A program made the translations under genes and the position numbers. From RHLJ01 sp965212165 (GTDB lineage Bacteria > Bacteroidota > Rhodothermia > Balneolales > Balneolaceae): a stretch of 64,000 nucleotides of DNA. Numbering within the stretch: the stretch's first letter is position 1; each line of letters begins with the position of its first letter. Under the pieces are notes generated by a model. The model saw only the letters and a list, made by a program, of their open reading frames with translations. It did no database searches and was not told where the DNA came from. Positions 48,733 through 57,454 of the stretch are shown here, one piece after another. The stretch lies in contig OZ243096.1 in the NCBI GenBank assembly GCA_965212165.1, positions 1,798,001-1,862,000 on the forward strand, written 5' to 3'.

Positions 48733-48963
48733 TTATTGATTAACTAGTTCACTATCAAGTATTTCCAAAGTGCAATCAGCTATAATTTTAGCTCCTTTTT
48801 CATTTGGGTGACTATCTCCAGGAATTGTGATTCCATCAAAGTTTAATCCTGCTTTATCTTGAACACAAGTAACATTATCAAAGTAATTAAAACTATGGTT
48901 TACAGTATCATTTAGTACCCAATCATAGAACTTTTTATCATATATCGATATTTGTAACTCTTT
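48733..48963 (-). pseudogene. 3' remnant of an SGNH/GDSL hydrolase, in frame after the HD gene stop
   Basis: Minus-strand translation gives 76 codons (KELQISIYDKKFYDWVLN ... ADCTLEILDSELVNQ) ending in TAA at 48733. The block V signature DSHPNEKGAKIIAD, carrying the catalytic Asp-His of SGNH hydrolases, is clear. There is no start codon or block I. The frame is exactly that of the HD-domain gene, whose TGA at 48964 directly precedes it, so a deletion may have joined the two. Not expected to give an active enzyme. Confidence 0.7.
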
Positions 48964-49620
48964 TCATTTTCCATTCCATTCAACCAAAAAACGATGCACA
49001 TATTCTTCCATAAACGAATGCCTTTCGAGAGCCATCTTTTTTGCTGAAGCAGTGTTCATTCTGTCTTTTAACAAAAAGAGCTTTTCATGAAAATGATTAA
49101 TAGTATGACCTTTATCATTTTTATATGCTTCAAAAGAGGAATGTAAAGTAGGGGGGATGTCGGGGTTATATAATTCTCTATTTCTAAATCCACCATAGGA
49201 GAAAGCACGAGCAATCCCGATTGCACCAATAGCATCCAATCTATCAGCGTCTTGAACTACCTTACCTTCAATTGTACTCATCGGAGTTGCAACATCAGCA
49301 CCTTTAAATGAAATACATTCTATGATGTTACATATTTGTTGAATCTGAACTTCATCAACGTATAACGATTCTAACCATTCTCTTGCTACCTTTGGGCCAA
49401 TGCTTTCATCACCATTATGAAATTTATGATCTGCAATATCATGTAACAAAGCAGCCATTTCAACAATAAAAATATCAGCTTTTTCTTGTTTTGCTAGCGT
49501 TAAAGCCGTATTCCTAACCCGATGTATATGCCACCAGTCATGTCCAGAATCACCCTCTAGTTTTTTCTGAACATAATTTTCAGTTTTAGTAATTAATTCT
49601 TTTCTCAGAAGTTCAGACAT
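48964..49620 (-). CDS. HD-domain phosphohydrolase (YpgQ/YedJ-like)
   Basis: 218 residues from the ATG at 49620; the upstream TTG at 49626 is less likely. A metal-dependent HD fold: the first His in GHDWWHIHRV, the HD pair in ALLHDIADHKF, and the last Asp in VQDADRLDAIGAIGIARAF. Relatives hydrolyse nucleotides or pyrophosphate. Its start overlaps the end of the GH3 gene by 16 bp, so it is the last gene of the TlpA/GH3/HD operon. Directly downstream, in frame, is an SGNH remnant. Confidence 0.93.
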   Translation of the reverse strand: MSELLRKELITKTENYVQKKLEGDSGHDWWHIHRVRNTALTLAKQEKADIFIVEMAALLHDIADHKFHNGDESIGPKVAREWLESLYVDEVQIQQICNIIECISFKGADVATPMSTIEGKVVQDADRLDAIGAIGIARAFSYGGFRNRELYNPDIPPTLHSSFEAYKNDKGHTINHFHEKLFLLKDRMNTASAKKMALERHSFMEEYVHRFLVEWNGK

Positions 49621-50744
49621 GTGCAAAGATCTTCAATAACATCTTTTTTTAGTAAAGCAATACGATCTAAAGAAGTTTGAATTGTTTCCTCAGACACTTT
49701 TCCCTCTGCTATTAATTTCTGAATTATATTGATTGCTGTTTGAGCTATATCCTTTTCGTATACCAAATTATTACCAAAAATAAGAACATCTACTCCAGCA
49801 TTAAGCGATTGTTCAATGGCCGTTTCAAGCCCATATTCAGAACGGATAGCTTCCATTTGCATGTCGTCTGAGAAAACTACTCCTTCAAAACCCAAAGAGT
49901 CTCGCAGTAAGCCATTAATTGTTTTTGGTGAAAGTGTTGCTGGCCAGTCAGGGTCAATGTTTGAATTAAAGATATGAGCAGTCATTACCGCATTAATTTT
50001 CTTCTCACTAAATAGAGTTTTATAAGGGATCAATTCTTCAGAACTCCATGTATTTGAAACATCAGTGACTCCAAGATGAGAATCAGTTGTCGAGCTGCCA
50101 TGCCCTGGGAAATGCTTTAAAACGGATAAAATTCCTTCCTTATCGAATTCATCTATTACATAACCAGCATGTTCAGCTACTTTATTAGGATCGGATGAAT
50201 AACTCCGTTCATATTTTGCTATAACGGGATTGTTAGGATTGGTATTTACATCAACTACAGGTGCAAAGTTAGTATTTACACCAACTACCATAAATTCTTG
50301 CGCAATATTTCTAGCATAATGGCGAGTTGAATCTTCATTATCTACTTCACCAAGGTATTGTGCTGAAACTGTTTTAGGGAACCCTGTATTTTGTTTTAAA
50401 CGGGAAACCTGACCTCCTTCTTGATCGATAGCTATAAATGGTGGATTTGATGAGTAGGCTACAAGAGAACTAGATAATTTTAATAATTGATCATCAGAAG
50501 CAATATTTCTGCCATAACTCTTGCTTTCTACATCATAATCGAAAAGTACAAAGCCACCTATATTTAAATCCTTAATATCTTTTACAATATCACTTTCAGG
50601 AGTTAATTCTGTCCCTCGAAAACCTAGTACAAGTAATTGACCAAGTTCACGATCGGTAAAACTTGTTTCTTTTTTTTCTTCAACTGGTTTCGCTGAACAT
50701 GATAGAATTGTAATGGTGACAATTAAAATTGATATAAGTCTCAT
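49605..50744 (-). CDS. Glycoside hydrolase family 3 beta-N-acetylhexosaminidase lipoprotein (NagZ-like)
   Basis: 379 residues. Lipoprotein signal with lipobox ILSC, so this NagZ-like enzyme is envelope-attached rather than cytosolic as in E. coli. GH3 N-terminal barrel with AIDQEGGQVSRL, the diagnostic hexosaminidase motif KHFPGHGSSTTDSH carrying the catalytic Asp-His, and VVFSDDMQMEAI with the nucleophile Asp. Likely releases N-acetylglucosamine from muropeptides or chitin oligomers. It overlaps the upstream TlpA-like gene by 4 bp (ATGA) and the downstream HD gene by 16 bp. Confidence 0.93.
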   Translation of the reverse strand: MRLISILIVTITILSCSAKPVEEKKETSFTDRELGQLLVLGFRGTELTPESDIVKDIKDLNIGGFVLFDYDVESKSYGRNIASDDQLLKLSSSLVAYSSNPPFIAIDQEGGQVSRLKQNTGFPKTVSAQYLGEVDNEDSTRHYARNIAQEFMVVGVNTNFAPVVDVNTNPNNPVIAKYERSYSSDPNKVAEHAGYVIDEFDKEGILSVLKHFPGHGSSTTDSHLGVTDVSNTWSSEELIPYKTLFSEKKINAVMTAHIFNSNIDPDWPATLSPKTINGLLRDSLGFEGVVFSDDMQMEAIRSEYGLETAIEQSLNAGVDVLIFGNNLVYEKDIAQTAINIIQKLIAEGKVSEETIQTSLDRIALLKKDVIEDLCTCLNF

Positions 50745-52210
50745 TCTAAAGAGGCTGTTTTTGTTTTATAGGTTATAAGTAAGCTATCCAGAACTTCTGT
50801 TAAATTAAAGGATGGAGTAATATCATTATATCTAGCGATATTTCCATCTGGATCAAGTAGAATATAAAAAGGAATTCCACCACCTTTATAACCTTTAAAG
50901 GTTTCTTGATTAGTTCCTTTCCCACCATATAACTCAGGCCATGGGTTTTTAAAGCGACTGAGGTCATCAATCCATACTAAACTATCAATCTCAGTTGAGA
51001 TTCCAACTATTTCAAAGTCATCTCTTGAATATTCCTTATAAATCTCGCGCATATAAGGGAATTCAACCAAACAAGGTTGACACCAACCAGCCCAAAAGTC
51101 TAACAGAACAAATTTTCCAGCATAATCCTCAAGAGTATGAATTTTACCAGATCTATCAGAGATACTAAATGGGATAGCTGGCTGACCAGGTGAAACTGAT
51201 TTAATTTCGTTATAAAAGTATGTTATGAACTCTACATATTGAGTGAATTCGGAATATTCATTTATATAGGTCTCATAAGTTGGTTCAGAAATAGCAAAGG
51301 GTTGTTCACCAATTCTTTCAGCCACTATAAATAATTGCGCATATGCTTTTGCCTTTCTTTCTTCGATTTGGGAGATCACTTGCATACGCTTTTCGTTAAG
51401 CTCTTCATAGGCAAGTTGTTTAATATCATATTCAGTTAATGATGTATCAAATACTCTATATAAACTATCATATATGCCAAAAGTGCGAGAATAATAGTGT
51501 GTGAAGTCTCTTATACCTGCACGTTGAGCTACTAAAGATTCTAAGTCAAAAAAGCCTTTAGATTTGGCTTCATCAACAACTTTTTGTCTTTCAATATCCG
51601 TGTTATATGTTGAAATGTGTCGATCGGAATACTCAACAGCTCTCAATTTCAATACTAAGTCTTCCCCAACAACTTTATGAAAGAGTGGTTCGAAAGAGGT
51701 ACCCTTAAAATTTGATTCTGCACTTTCTAGCTTTTTTTTGCTGTAAGCAAGAGCGGTGTTTCTTTCTCCAACTTTGAACTTATCCATTTCGGCAAGGATA
51801 ATGGCATCTAAACCTTGAGTTTCTTTAAGAAAATTTTGGTAAGCCAAATTTGAAATAGAAGATGCACCATTTATTGCGACTTCAAAAGGAAATTTGGCTC
51901 TATTGATATCAATGTTTAAGTCGCTCCCAAACTCGACGTAAATAGGATATTTTATATCTTGAATAACAAGGTTTACAATTTGAGAAGATTCAATAGCAAT
52001 ATTTGTTTCAAATCTATTATTTATTACTTCTAGAGGTATTCGATCTTTTATAGAGTATTTATAATGAAGCGGAGTTAGTTCAATATAAAATTCTGCATCG
52101 CCAACATAATCGATAGTCCCAGATATTCTAGTGTCAGGAATTGAAGAGCAAGAAAGAAAAAAGAAAATTATAACTAATAGCTGAAGAAAGTGTTGGGGAG
52201 TTTTTTTCAT
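50741..52210 (-). CDS. TlpA-like thioredoxin-fold lipoprotein
   Basis: 489 residues from the ATG at 52210; an upstream ATG at 52279 adds 23 polar residues before the signal peptide and is rejected. Lipobox FLSC. N-terminal beta-rich domain similar to the DUF4369 family, a helical middle, and a C-terminal thioredoxin domain with the active site WCQPC (C377/C380) in LLDFWAGWCQPCLVEF. Predicted to reduce disulfides in the periplasm. First gene of an operon with the GH3 enzyme and HD hydrolase. Its promoter lies in the divergent region with the anti-sigma-like gene, but the TGTAAC element there points the other way. Confidence 0.92.
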   Translation of the reverse strand: MKKTPQHFLQLLVIIFFFLSCSSIPDTRISGTIDYVGDAEFYIELTPLHYKYSIKDRIPLEVINNRFETNIAIESSQIVNLVIQDIKYPIYVEFGSDLNIDINRAKFPFEVAINGASSISNLAYQNFLKETQGLDAIILAEMDKFKVGERNTALAYSKKKLESAESNFKGTSFEPLFHKVVGEDLVLKLRAVEYSDRHISTYNTDIERQKVVDEAKSKGFFDLESLVAQRAGIRDFTHYYSRTFGIYDSLYRVFDTSLTEYDIKQLAYEELNEKRMQVISQIEERKAKAYAQLFIVAERIGEQPFAISEPTYETYINEYSEFTQYVEFITYFYNEIKSVSPGQPAIPFSISDRSGKIHTLEDYAGKFVLLDFWAGWCQPCLVEFPYMREIYKEYSRDDFEIVGISTEIDSLVWIDDLSRFKNPWPELYGGKGTNQETFKGYKGGGIPFYILLDPDGNIARYNDITPSFNLTEVLDSLLITYKTKTASLE

Positions 52211-52334
52211 AGTTATATAATGTTTTTTAGTTGTGTCTATCTTGTTTATTAGAATAAATTTATGTTTGTGATACTTCAATCTTTAATCACTCTTCTTATC
52301 AGAATAAATAAATAAAAATAATTTCGGTAACGAT

Positions 52335-52362
52335 TGTAACAAAAGGATAACATTTGTCTCTT
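52335..52362 (+). promoter_or_regulatory. Predicted ECF-sigma promoter upstream of the anti-sigma-like TPR gene
   Basis: TGTAACAAAA at 52335-52344, 13 bases, CTCTT at 52358-52362. The same bipartite sequence with the same spacing occurs twice upstream of the peptide array (57691-57718 and 57770-57797). Measured from TGTAAC to CTCTT the gap is 17 bp, typical for ECF -35/-10 spacing. It points to the gene starting at 52537, giving a leader of roughly 165 nt. Function is inferred from recurrence and position. Confidence 0.65.
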
Positions 52363-52406
52363 ATCAATTGGTAGCAACTAAACTAACGAGAATATAGTTG
52401 TGTTGT

Positions 52407-52421
52407 AGCAAATGTTTTGCT
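52407..52421 (+). promoter_or_regulatory. Small hairpin in the leader of the anti-sigma-like gene
   Basis: AGCAAA-tgt-TTTGCT, a perfect six-pair stem with a three-base loop, about 115 bp before the start codon and inside the predicted transcript. It could stabilise the leader or bind a regulator; nothing decides. Confidence 0.3.
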
Positions 52422-52536
52422 GACAGGGTATCATAGAAAAAAAAGAGTGAACAAAAAAAGACGGTATTTTTTGCTTACTAAAATCGATTCCAGTTATCGA
52501 AATTGATTAAATTATAACAATTTCACATATCAGAAT

Positions 52537-53274
52537 ATGATTGAAAGCAATGTAAATAAAGACTTAGAGCATAAAATTGACTTATATGTCAATGGAAAGC
52601 TCTCTCAAGAACAAGTCGATGAATTGTGGGCTGAACTGATTCAGGATGGATATTATTTAGATTACACTAAAAGTGTTGCTAACATAAAATCCATTTTTGA
52701 AAAGCAACGAAGTAATAATCAGGTTGCTCCTGTTTATAGCCTTCGTAAGGTACTAAACTATGGTACAGCTGCTGCCATAGCTATCATTATTGGAGTAATT
52801 GGTGTCATCAATTATAATGGTACAAATAGCTTAGATGAAATCTATCCTCAAGAACAACTAGACTTAGGTGTTGTTAGAGGAACTGATGATAGTTCACCTA
52901 CTAGTATAGATGTCATTAAGAAAGCTATTCAATTAGCTTCAGATGGAAATGTCGAACAAGCTATTGAATTATTAGAAGTTGAATTAGCCGATGCAAATAC
53001 TCCAGAACGTATAGCTGAAATGTCACTTACTTTGGGGTCCATTCAGTATAATTATGGTGAGTATAGCGCAGCTCTAAATAATTTCGAGCGTGTTGTAACT
53101 CAATCATCTATTGATAACGAAACTCTTGAAAAAGGATATTGGTATCTTGGAAATGCTTATTTCCAGCTTGAAAGATTAGAAGAAGCAGAATCTGCGTTCC
53201 AAAAAACTTACGAATTAAATGGTGGATTCAGCCGTCTTGCAAAAAGCTATCTTGAAGCTTTAAGTAAACGTTAG
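52537..53274 (+). CDS. Anti-sigma-like single-pass membrane protein with periplasmic TPR repeats
   Basis: 245 residues. The N-terminal 70 residues (DLEHKIDLYVNGKLSQEQVDELWAELIQDG) look like the short helical bundle of anti-sigma factors, where a YLxGxLsxxexxxFexxL pattern is usual; no zinc Cys/His motif is present. One membrane helix at about 76-93 (AAAIAIIIGVIGVI), then periplasmic tetratricopeptide repeats (about 120-240; ASDGNVEQAIELLEVEL, YSAALNNFERVV, YFQLERLEEAESAFQKTYEL). I infer that it holds the ECF sigma factor at the inner membrane and senses envelope or protein partners through its TPRs. Its stop overlaps that of the convergent CHAT gene by 3 bases. It carries the same promoter-like element as the peptide array. 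Confidence 0.75.
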   Translation: MIESNVNKDLEHKIDLYVNGKLSQEQVDELWAELIQDGYYLDYTKSVANIKSIFEKQRSNNQVAPVYSLRKVLNYGTAAAIAIIIGVIGVINYNGTNSLDEIYPQEQLDLGVVRGTDDSSPTSIDVIKKAIQLASDGNVEQAIELLEVELADANTPERIAEMSLTLGSIQYNYGEYSAALNNFERVVTQSSIDNETLEKGYWYLGNAYFQLERLEEAESAFQKTYELNGGFSRLAKSYLEALSKR

Positions 53275-56200
53275 AGCTTTTCTCGTCTAATTTTGTAGCC
53301 ACACCATACTATTGTTAAAAGCAATACAGGATATAAAAAGCCAGCTCTAGCTGGCTTTTCTGTTAAGGGGCTAGAATTTCCAATAAGCATATATGCACCC
53401 CAATAATAAGGATTAGCATTTCCCTTTTCTAGAAGTGACAACTTTGCACTTCGCATAGCTTCCCATTTTGGTGAGCCACTATTTATAGTAGTATAAAAAC
53501 TAGTAGCAAATTCAGATGCTGCCTTATCATTTACTGACCAAAGATTTAATGCTAAGCTTTTTGCACCAGCATATCTTAATGCTCTACTAATGCCCATGAT
53601 ACCACTTCCTTGTAAATAACTACCTGAACCAGAACTACAGGAGTTTAACATTATCAATTCACTATTCATTTGTGTATCAAATAGCTCATATGCATAGAGG
53701 GATGTTAATGCTTCATCACTGCTATTATTTAAGTAAATAGTAGAGAATAATGGGTCTTGCTCAGAAACTTCACTATGCGTAGCTACATGTACAATCTTTG
53801 AACTTTTAGCACTTTCAAGAAAGGCATATTTATCAGCATCAGTTTCTAAGAAAATCGATTTATTTTCGAAATTTTCAAGCTTAGAGTTAATAGATCTTAC
53901 TTCTTTTGTTGCAAATGGAAGAGATTGAAGATTTCTATCCTTGAAACTACTAAAGTCGGAGAGGGCAAAAGCTGAGAAATCTAACTCATAATCTTTGGTA
54001 ATTTTTCTGGAATTGGTGAGGAAATTATTAATAGATGTATAGTACCTGACATCAAAGTCCTCAATTAAATAATGAGTAGAACCATAACTAGTATTACTTT
54101 CCGGCAACTTAGTTGGTAAGATATCAAGTGGAAGTCTAAATAAATAATTATCAGGTATTACTGTTAAGGACTCAATTGTTTTTGGGATATTATTTTCGAT
54201 ACCTAAAACATTATAGATTTCATATAACTGATTAAGATCGGTATCTGAAGATGCTAGGTTATTAGCGGTATCTTCAAAAAGACGCTTAATACTAGCATCA
54301 AAATTTATTACCTCAATTTTGATAATATCTCTTGTTATATAACTAACATATAGTTGCTCACCAATTTCTGTGAAATGTAGAACCATTTCGTAATTGGAGA
54401 GTTTTTTTTGCAATGACCAGGTTGAGATTGGATCATCGTTTACGTCAGTTCTGATCTTATTTAGAATCTGTTCTCTCTGAGCAGATAGTCTATCAATATC
54501 TGCTTTAATGCTAAATTTATCATTTGAAGAGCTATTTAAGTATTCAGTTCTAAGATCAATGATTTGCTTATTCAAAAGTTGATCTTGAGCCAAGTCTTCT
54601 TCAGTCAACTTTTTTGCTCTTAAAATAGGACTATTATAAAGAGCTACATCATTAATGGTTTTGAGTTCATCTAATAATTGTAATGCCTTGCTTTCATCAT
54701 TTAAATCAATAAGCATACTAATAATAGTATTAAAGGCATCTATGTATTCTGGTTCTATAGACCAGAAACCAGTTTGTGAATCTATACTAGTTTTAGCTCT
54801 TTCAATAACTTGTTCAATTACTGGAATAAGTTCTTGATATGCATCTCTTTTATATCCTGAATTAAATAAAAGCGATGATTTTACTGTATTATACTTGACC
54901 AATAGTTCAAAATCGATGTCATCAAGTGGATATATTTTTATTTCTTCAATTAATCTAGCTGCATCATCCAAGTCATTTTCTAATAACTCAATTTCTGTTA
55001 ACCCAATTAATGATTCCAAATAATTAGGCGTATTTGAACTTTGAATTGAAAGTTGTTTCAATTCTTCAAATTTAACTCTTGCACGATCAAGACTATTAAT
55101 GGAAATTAGTATTTCCGCTTCCTCTTTAAGTACATTAACAAAATCAGCGAAATCCTTGCTTGGATCGAATTCTTTTTGTGCAATACTGAGCTCATTAAGT
55201 GCTTTTTCAGCATCTTTATAATTATCCCAATAAAATGTACCTGAGAATGCATGAATTGCTGCTAATTCATAATTATCTTTATTTTCAAGTGCAATTTGTT
55301 CTGCTCTATTTAAGTATAAAAGTGCAGTTTCTGAATCTTTTATAGAAGTATAATAGATGAAAAGGTTTCGAAGAATAATTAGTCGTTCTTTATACTCTGT
55401 TCCCTGATTAGCCTCTTCAAGTGCGTTTAGCTGTAAATCTAAATATTTATTTTTCTCTCCTAATTTGAAATAACAAATACTTAGGTTATTGAATAGTTCA
55501 TATTTCGGTATTTTAGAATTAGGATCAAAATAAATAGACTCAAAGGTTTGTTTTGCCTCTTCGAATTTACCAAGTGAGTAAAGGTTTACACCCATAGTAA
55601 ATACTTGAACCTCTTTATCCTCTTCTAATTGCAAAAAGTCATATAGCGGTATTAAATGATTTCTAAGGACTTTTAATGACTCATCATATCTACCAATTAT
55701 GAATAAAGAATAACTAACTGCGTTAAGGTATCTTGTTTTTGTAAATGAATTTGGGAATAAATTATCAGAAAGGGTTTGTGATAATATTTCTTCTATTGTT
55801 TTATACCTATTAAGTTCAAACAATAGTTTAATAATGTTCGCAGTATGAATAGATGATGTTAGGCTTGGTTTTTTATTCTTAAAGTCTTTAGTCCACTGAT
55901 TTGCAAGAAAAATAATTGATTCATTATTTAAATAAGTAGCTATACCTACTTCACTATATATTATGGAATGAAAAATAAAATCTTTTTCATCCTCTGGTAT
56001 TTCATTTAGTGAAAATTGTTTTTGATTGAAGATTAAATTGAGAAGTGAAGCATCATCATTGGTTTCCTTCTCGAATTCTTGAATAAACAGTTTCTGTTTA
56101 GGTACATCTGGTTGATTTAATATGTAATAGACACCTAGTCCTAAAAGCTTATTGTCAATCGATATTTTTTTTAGTCTTGCAAGACTATTTTGAATTTTTT

Positions 56201-56462
56201 CATTTTCAGATGATCCACATGGGATTTTAGTAAAGTAATTTTTTAATTGGTTGTTATCAGAGTTGATTATTACTCTGATTACGGAATTATTTATCTCGCA
56301 TGATGACTGATAGAGTTCATTTAAAGCCCAAAAATTCTCTGTTATATTTATTTGATTACTAATCCCTTCAATATAAACTACTGATTGGTCTAGGATCTTA
56401 TTTTCAAGACTTGGTTGAATTAAAGCAATTCCAAAAACTAAACTTAATATGAAATTCATCAT
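53271..56462 (-). CDS. Envelope-located TPR-CHAT peptidase-like protein with C-terminal membrane anchor
   Basis: 1,063 residues: a signal peptide (about 1-20), a long helical TPR superhelix (about 200-640), a coiled linker (about 640-700) and a C-terminal CHAT domain (about 740-1025) of the caspase/separase-like clan. The catalytic pair is present: His896 in KIVHVATHSEVSEQDPLF and Cys942 in LIMLNSCSSGSG, followed by the structural ALNLWSVNDKAASEF and YYWGAYMLIG segments. A hydrophobic helix at about 1042-1055 and a basic tail (KIRREKL) place the CHAT domain on the periplasmic side. TPR-CHAT proteases such as Csx29 are activated by partner binding to the TPR. It starts 56 bp after the last copy of the peptide array, with no terminator seen, so co-transcription is likely. 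Confidence 0.9.
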   Translation of the reverse strand: MMNFILSLVFGIALIQPSLENKILDQSVVYIEGISNQINITENFWALNELYQSSCEINNSVIRVIINSDNNQLKNYFTKIPCGSSENEKIQNSLARLKKISIDNKLLGLGVYYILNQPDVPKQKLFIQEFEKETNDDASLLNLIFNQKQFSLNEIPEDEKDFIFHSIIYSEVGIATYLNNESIIFLANQWTKDFKNKKPSLTSSIHTANIIKLLFELNRYKTIEEILSQTLSDNLFPNSFTKTRYLNAVSYSLFIIGRYDESLKVLRNHLIPLYDFLQLEEDKEVQVFTMGVNLYSLGKFEEAKQTFESIYFDPNSKIPKYELFNNLSICYFKLGEKNKYLDLQLNALEEANQGTEYKERLIILRNLFIYYTSIKDSETALLYLNRAEQIALENKDNYELAAIHAFSGTFYWDNYKDAEKALNELSIAQKEFDPSKDFADFVNVLKEEAEILISINSLDRARVKFEELKQLSIQSSNTPNYLESLIGLTEIELLENDLDDAARLIEEIKIYPLDDIDFELLVKYNTVKSSLLFNSGYKRDAYQELIPVIEQVIERAKTSIDSQTGFWSIEPEYIDAFNTIISMLIDLNDESKALQLLDELKTINDVALYNSPILRAKKLTEEDLAQDQLLNKQIIDLRTEYLNSSSNDKFSIKADIDRLSAQREQILNKIRTDVNDDPISTWSLQKKLSNYEMVLHFTEIGEQLYVSYITRDIIKIEVINFDASIKRLFEDTANNLASSDTDLNQLYEIYNVLGIENNIPKTIESLTVIPDNYLFRLPLDILPTKLPESNTSYGSTHYLIEDFDVRYYTSINNFLTNSRKITKDYELDFSAFALSDFSSFKDRNLQSLPFATKEVRSINSKLENFENKSIFLETDADKYAFLESAKSSKIVHVATHSEVSEQDPLFSTIYLNNSSDEALTSLYAYELFDTQMNSELIMLNSCSSGSGSYLQGSGIMGISRALRYAGAKSLALNLWSVNDKAASEFATSFYTTINSGSPKWEAMRSAKLSLLEKGNANPYYWGAYMLIGNSSPLTEKPARAGFLYPVLLLTIVWCGYKIRREKL

Positions 56463-56518
56463 GAAATGTAATATAACTTTTAAAAGCTTTCATATTAATC
56501 TCAAATTTATGAGTAGAA

Positions 56519-56707
56519 TTAGATTTTTGGCTTAGTAAGAATAGGCTTCATGTCGTTGCCTGCAGAGAAAGCAGCGTCATCGGTGATAGTGATTACCGTT
56601 TCAGGCTGATCAGCAGAAGCAGTAGCAGTAGATTGACTAGCTGGAGCACAAGCGAAAGAGATAGCAACGAGAGTAAGTAGGGCGAATAGAGACTTAAGTG
56701 ATTTCAT
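56519..56707 (-). CDS. Secreted 62-residue peptide, array copy 5 (distal)
   Basis: Identical to the other copies up to its TAA at 56519. The 56-bp stretch after it differs from the array spacer and leads straight into the CHAT gene at 56462. No hairpin followed by a T-run is seen between them, so read-through into the protease gene is expected. Confidence 0.85.
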   Translation of the reverse strand: MKSLKSLFALLTLVAISFACAPASQSTATASADQPETVITITDDAAFSAGNDMKPILTKPKI

Positions 56708-56752
56708 GATATTAAGATAGTTTTATGGTTTTAAAATGAGTGATAAATAGAA

Positions 56753-56941
56753 TTAGATTTTTGGCTTAGTAAGAATAGGCTTCATGTCGTTGCCTGCAGA
56801 GAAAGCAGCGTCATCGGTGATAGTGATTACCGTTTCAGGCTGATCAGCAGAAGCAGTAGCAGTAGATTGACTAGCTGGAGCACAAGCGAAAGAGATAGCA
56901 ACGAGAGTAAGTAGGGCGAATAGAGACTTAAGTGATTTCAT
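56753..56941 (-). CDS. Secreted 62-residue peptide, array copy 4
   Basis: Identical in DNA and protein to the preceding copies, same strand and spacer. The absence of any drift among copies argues against pseudogene decay. Confidence 0.85.
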   Translation of the reverse strand: MKSLKSLFALLTLVAISFACAPASQSTATASADQPETVITITDDAAFSAGNDMKPILTKPKI

Positions 56942-56986
56942 GATATTAAGATAGTTTTATGGTTTTAAAATGAGTGATAAATAGAA

Positions 56987-57175
56987 TTAGATTTTTGGCT
57001 TAGTAAGAATAGGCTTCATGTCGTTGCCTGCAGAGAAAGCAGCGTCATCGGTGATAGTGATTACCGTTTCAGGCTGATCAGCAGAAGCAGTAGCAGTAGA
57101 TTGACTAGCTGGAGCACAAGCGAAAGAGATAGCAACGAGAGTAAGTAGGGCGAATAGAGACTTAAGTGATTTCAT
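56987..57175 (-). CDS. Secreted 62-residue peptide, array copy 3
   Basis: Identical in DNA and protein to copies 1 and 2, same strand and spacer. No sequence change that would inactivate it. Confidence 0.85.
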   Translation of the reverse strand: MKSLKSLFALLTLVAISFACAPASQSTATASADQPETVITITDDAAFSAGNDMKPILTKPKI

Positions 57176-57220
57176 GATATTAAGATAGTTTTATGGTTTT
57201 AAAATGAGTGATAAATAGAA

Positions 57221-57409
57221 TTAGATTTTTGGCTTAGTAAGAATAGGCTTCATGTCGTTGCCTGCAGAGAAAGCAGCGTCATCGGTGATAGTGATTACCG
57301 TTTCAGGCTGATCAGCAGAAGCAGTAGCAGTAGATTGACTAGCTGGAGCACAAGCGAAAGAGATAGCAACGAGAGTAAGTAGGGCGAATAGAGACTTAAG
57401 TGATTTCAT
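57221..57409 (-). CDS. Secreted 62-residue peptide, array copy 2
   Basis: Identical in DNA and protein to copy 1. It is separated from copy 1 by the 45-bp spacer and has no own promoter-like element or terminator in it, so it should depend on upstream transcription. Confidence 0.85.
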   Translation of the reverse strand: MKSLKSLFALLTLVAISFACAPASQSTATASADQPETVITITDDAAFSAGNDMKPILTKPKI

Positions 57410-57454
57410 GATATTAAGATAGTTTTATGGTTTTAAAATGAGTGATAAATAGAA

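Noticed and set aside
53271..56462. Type III-E CRISPR (craspase) or gasdermin defence locus suggested by the TPR-CHAT protein
   Set aside because: No CRISPR array, gRAMP-type effector or gasdermin-like protein is nearby, and the protein has export and anchor signals.
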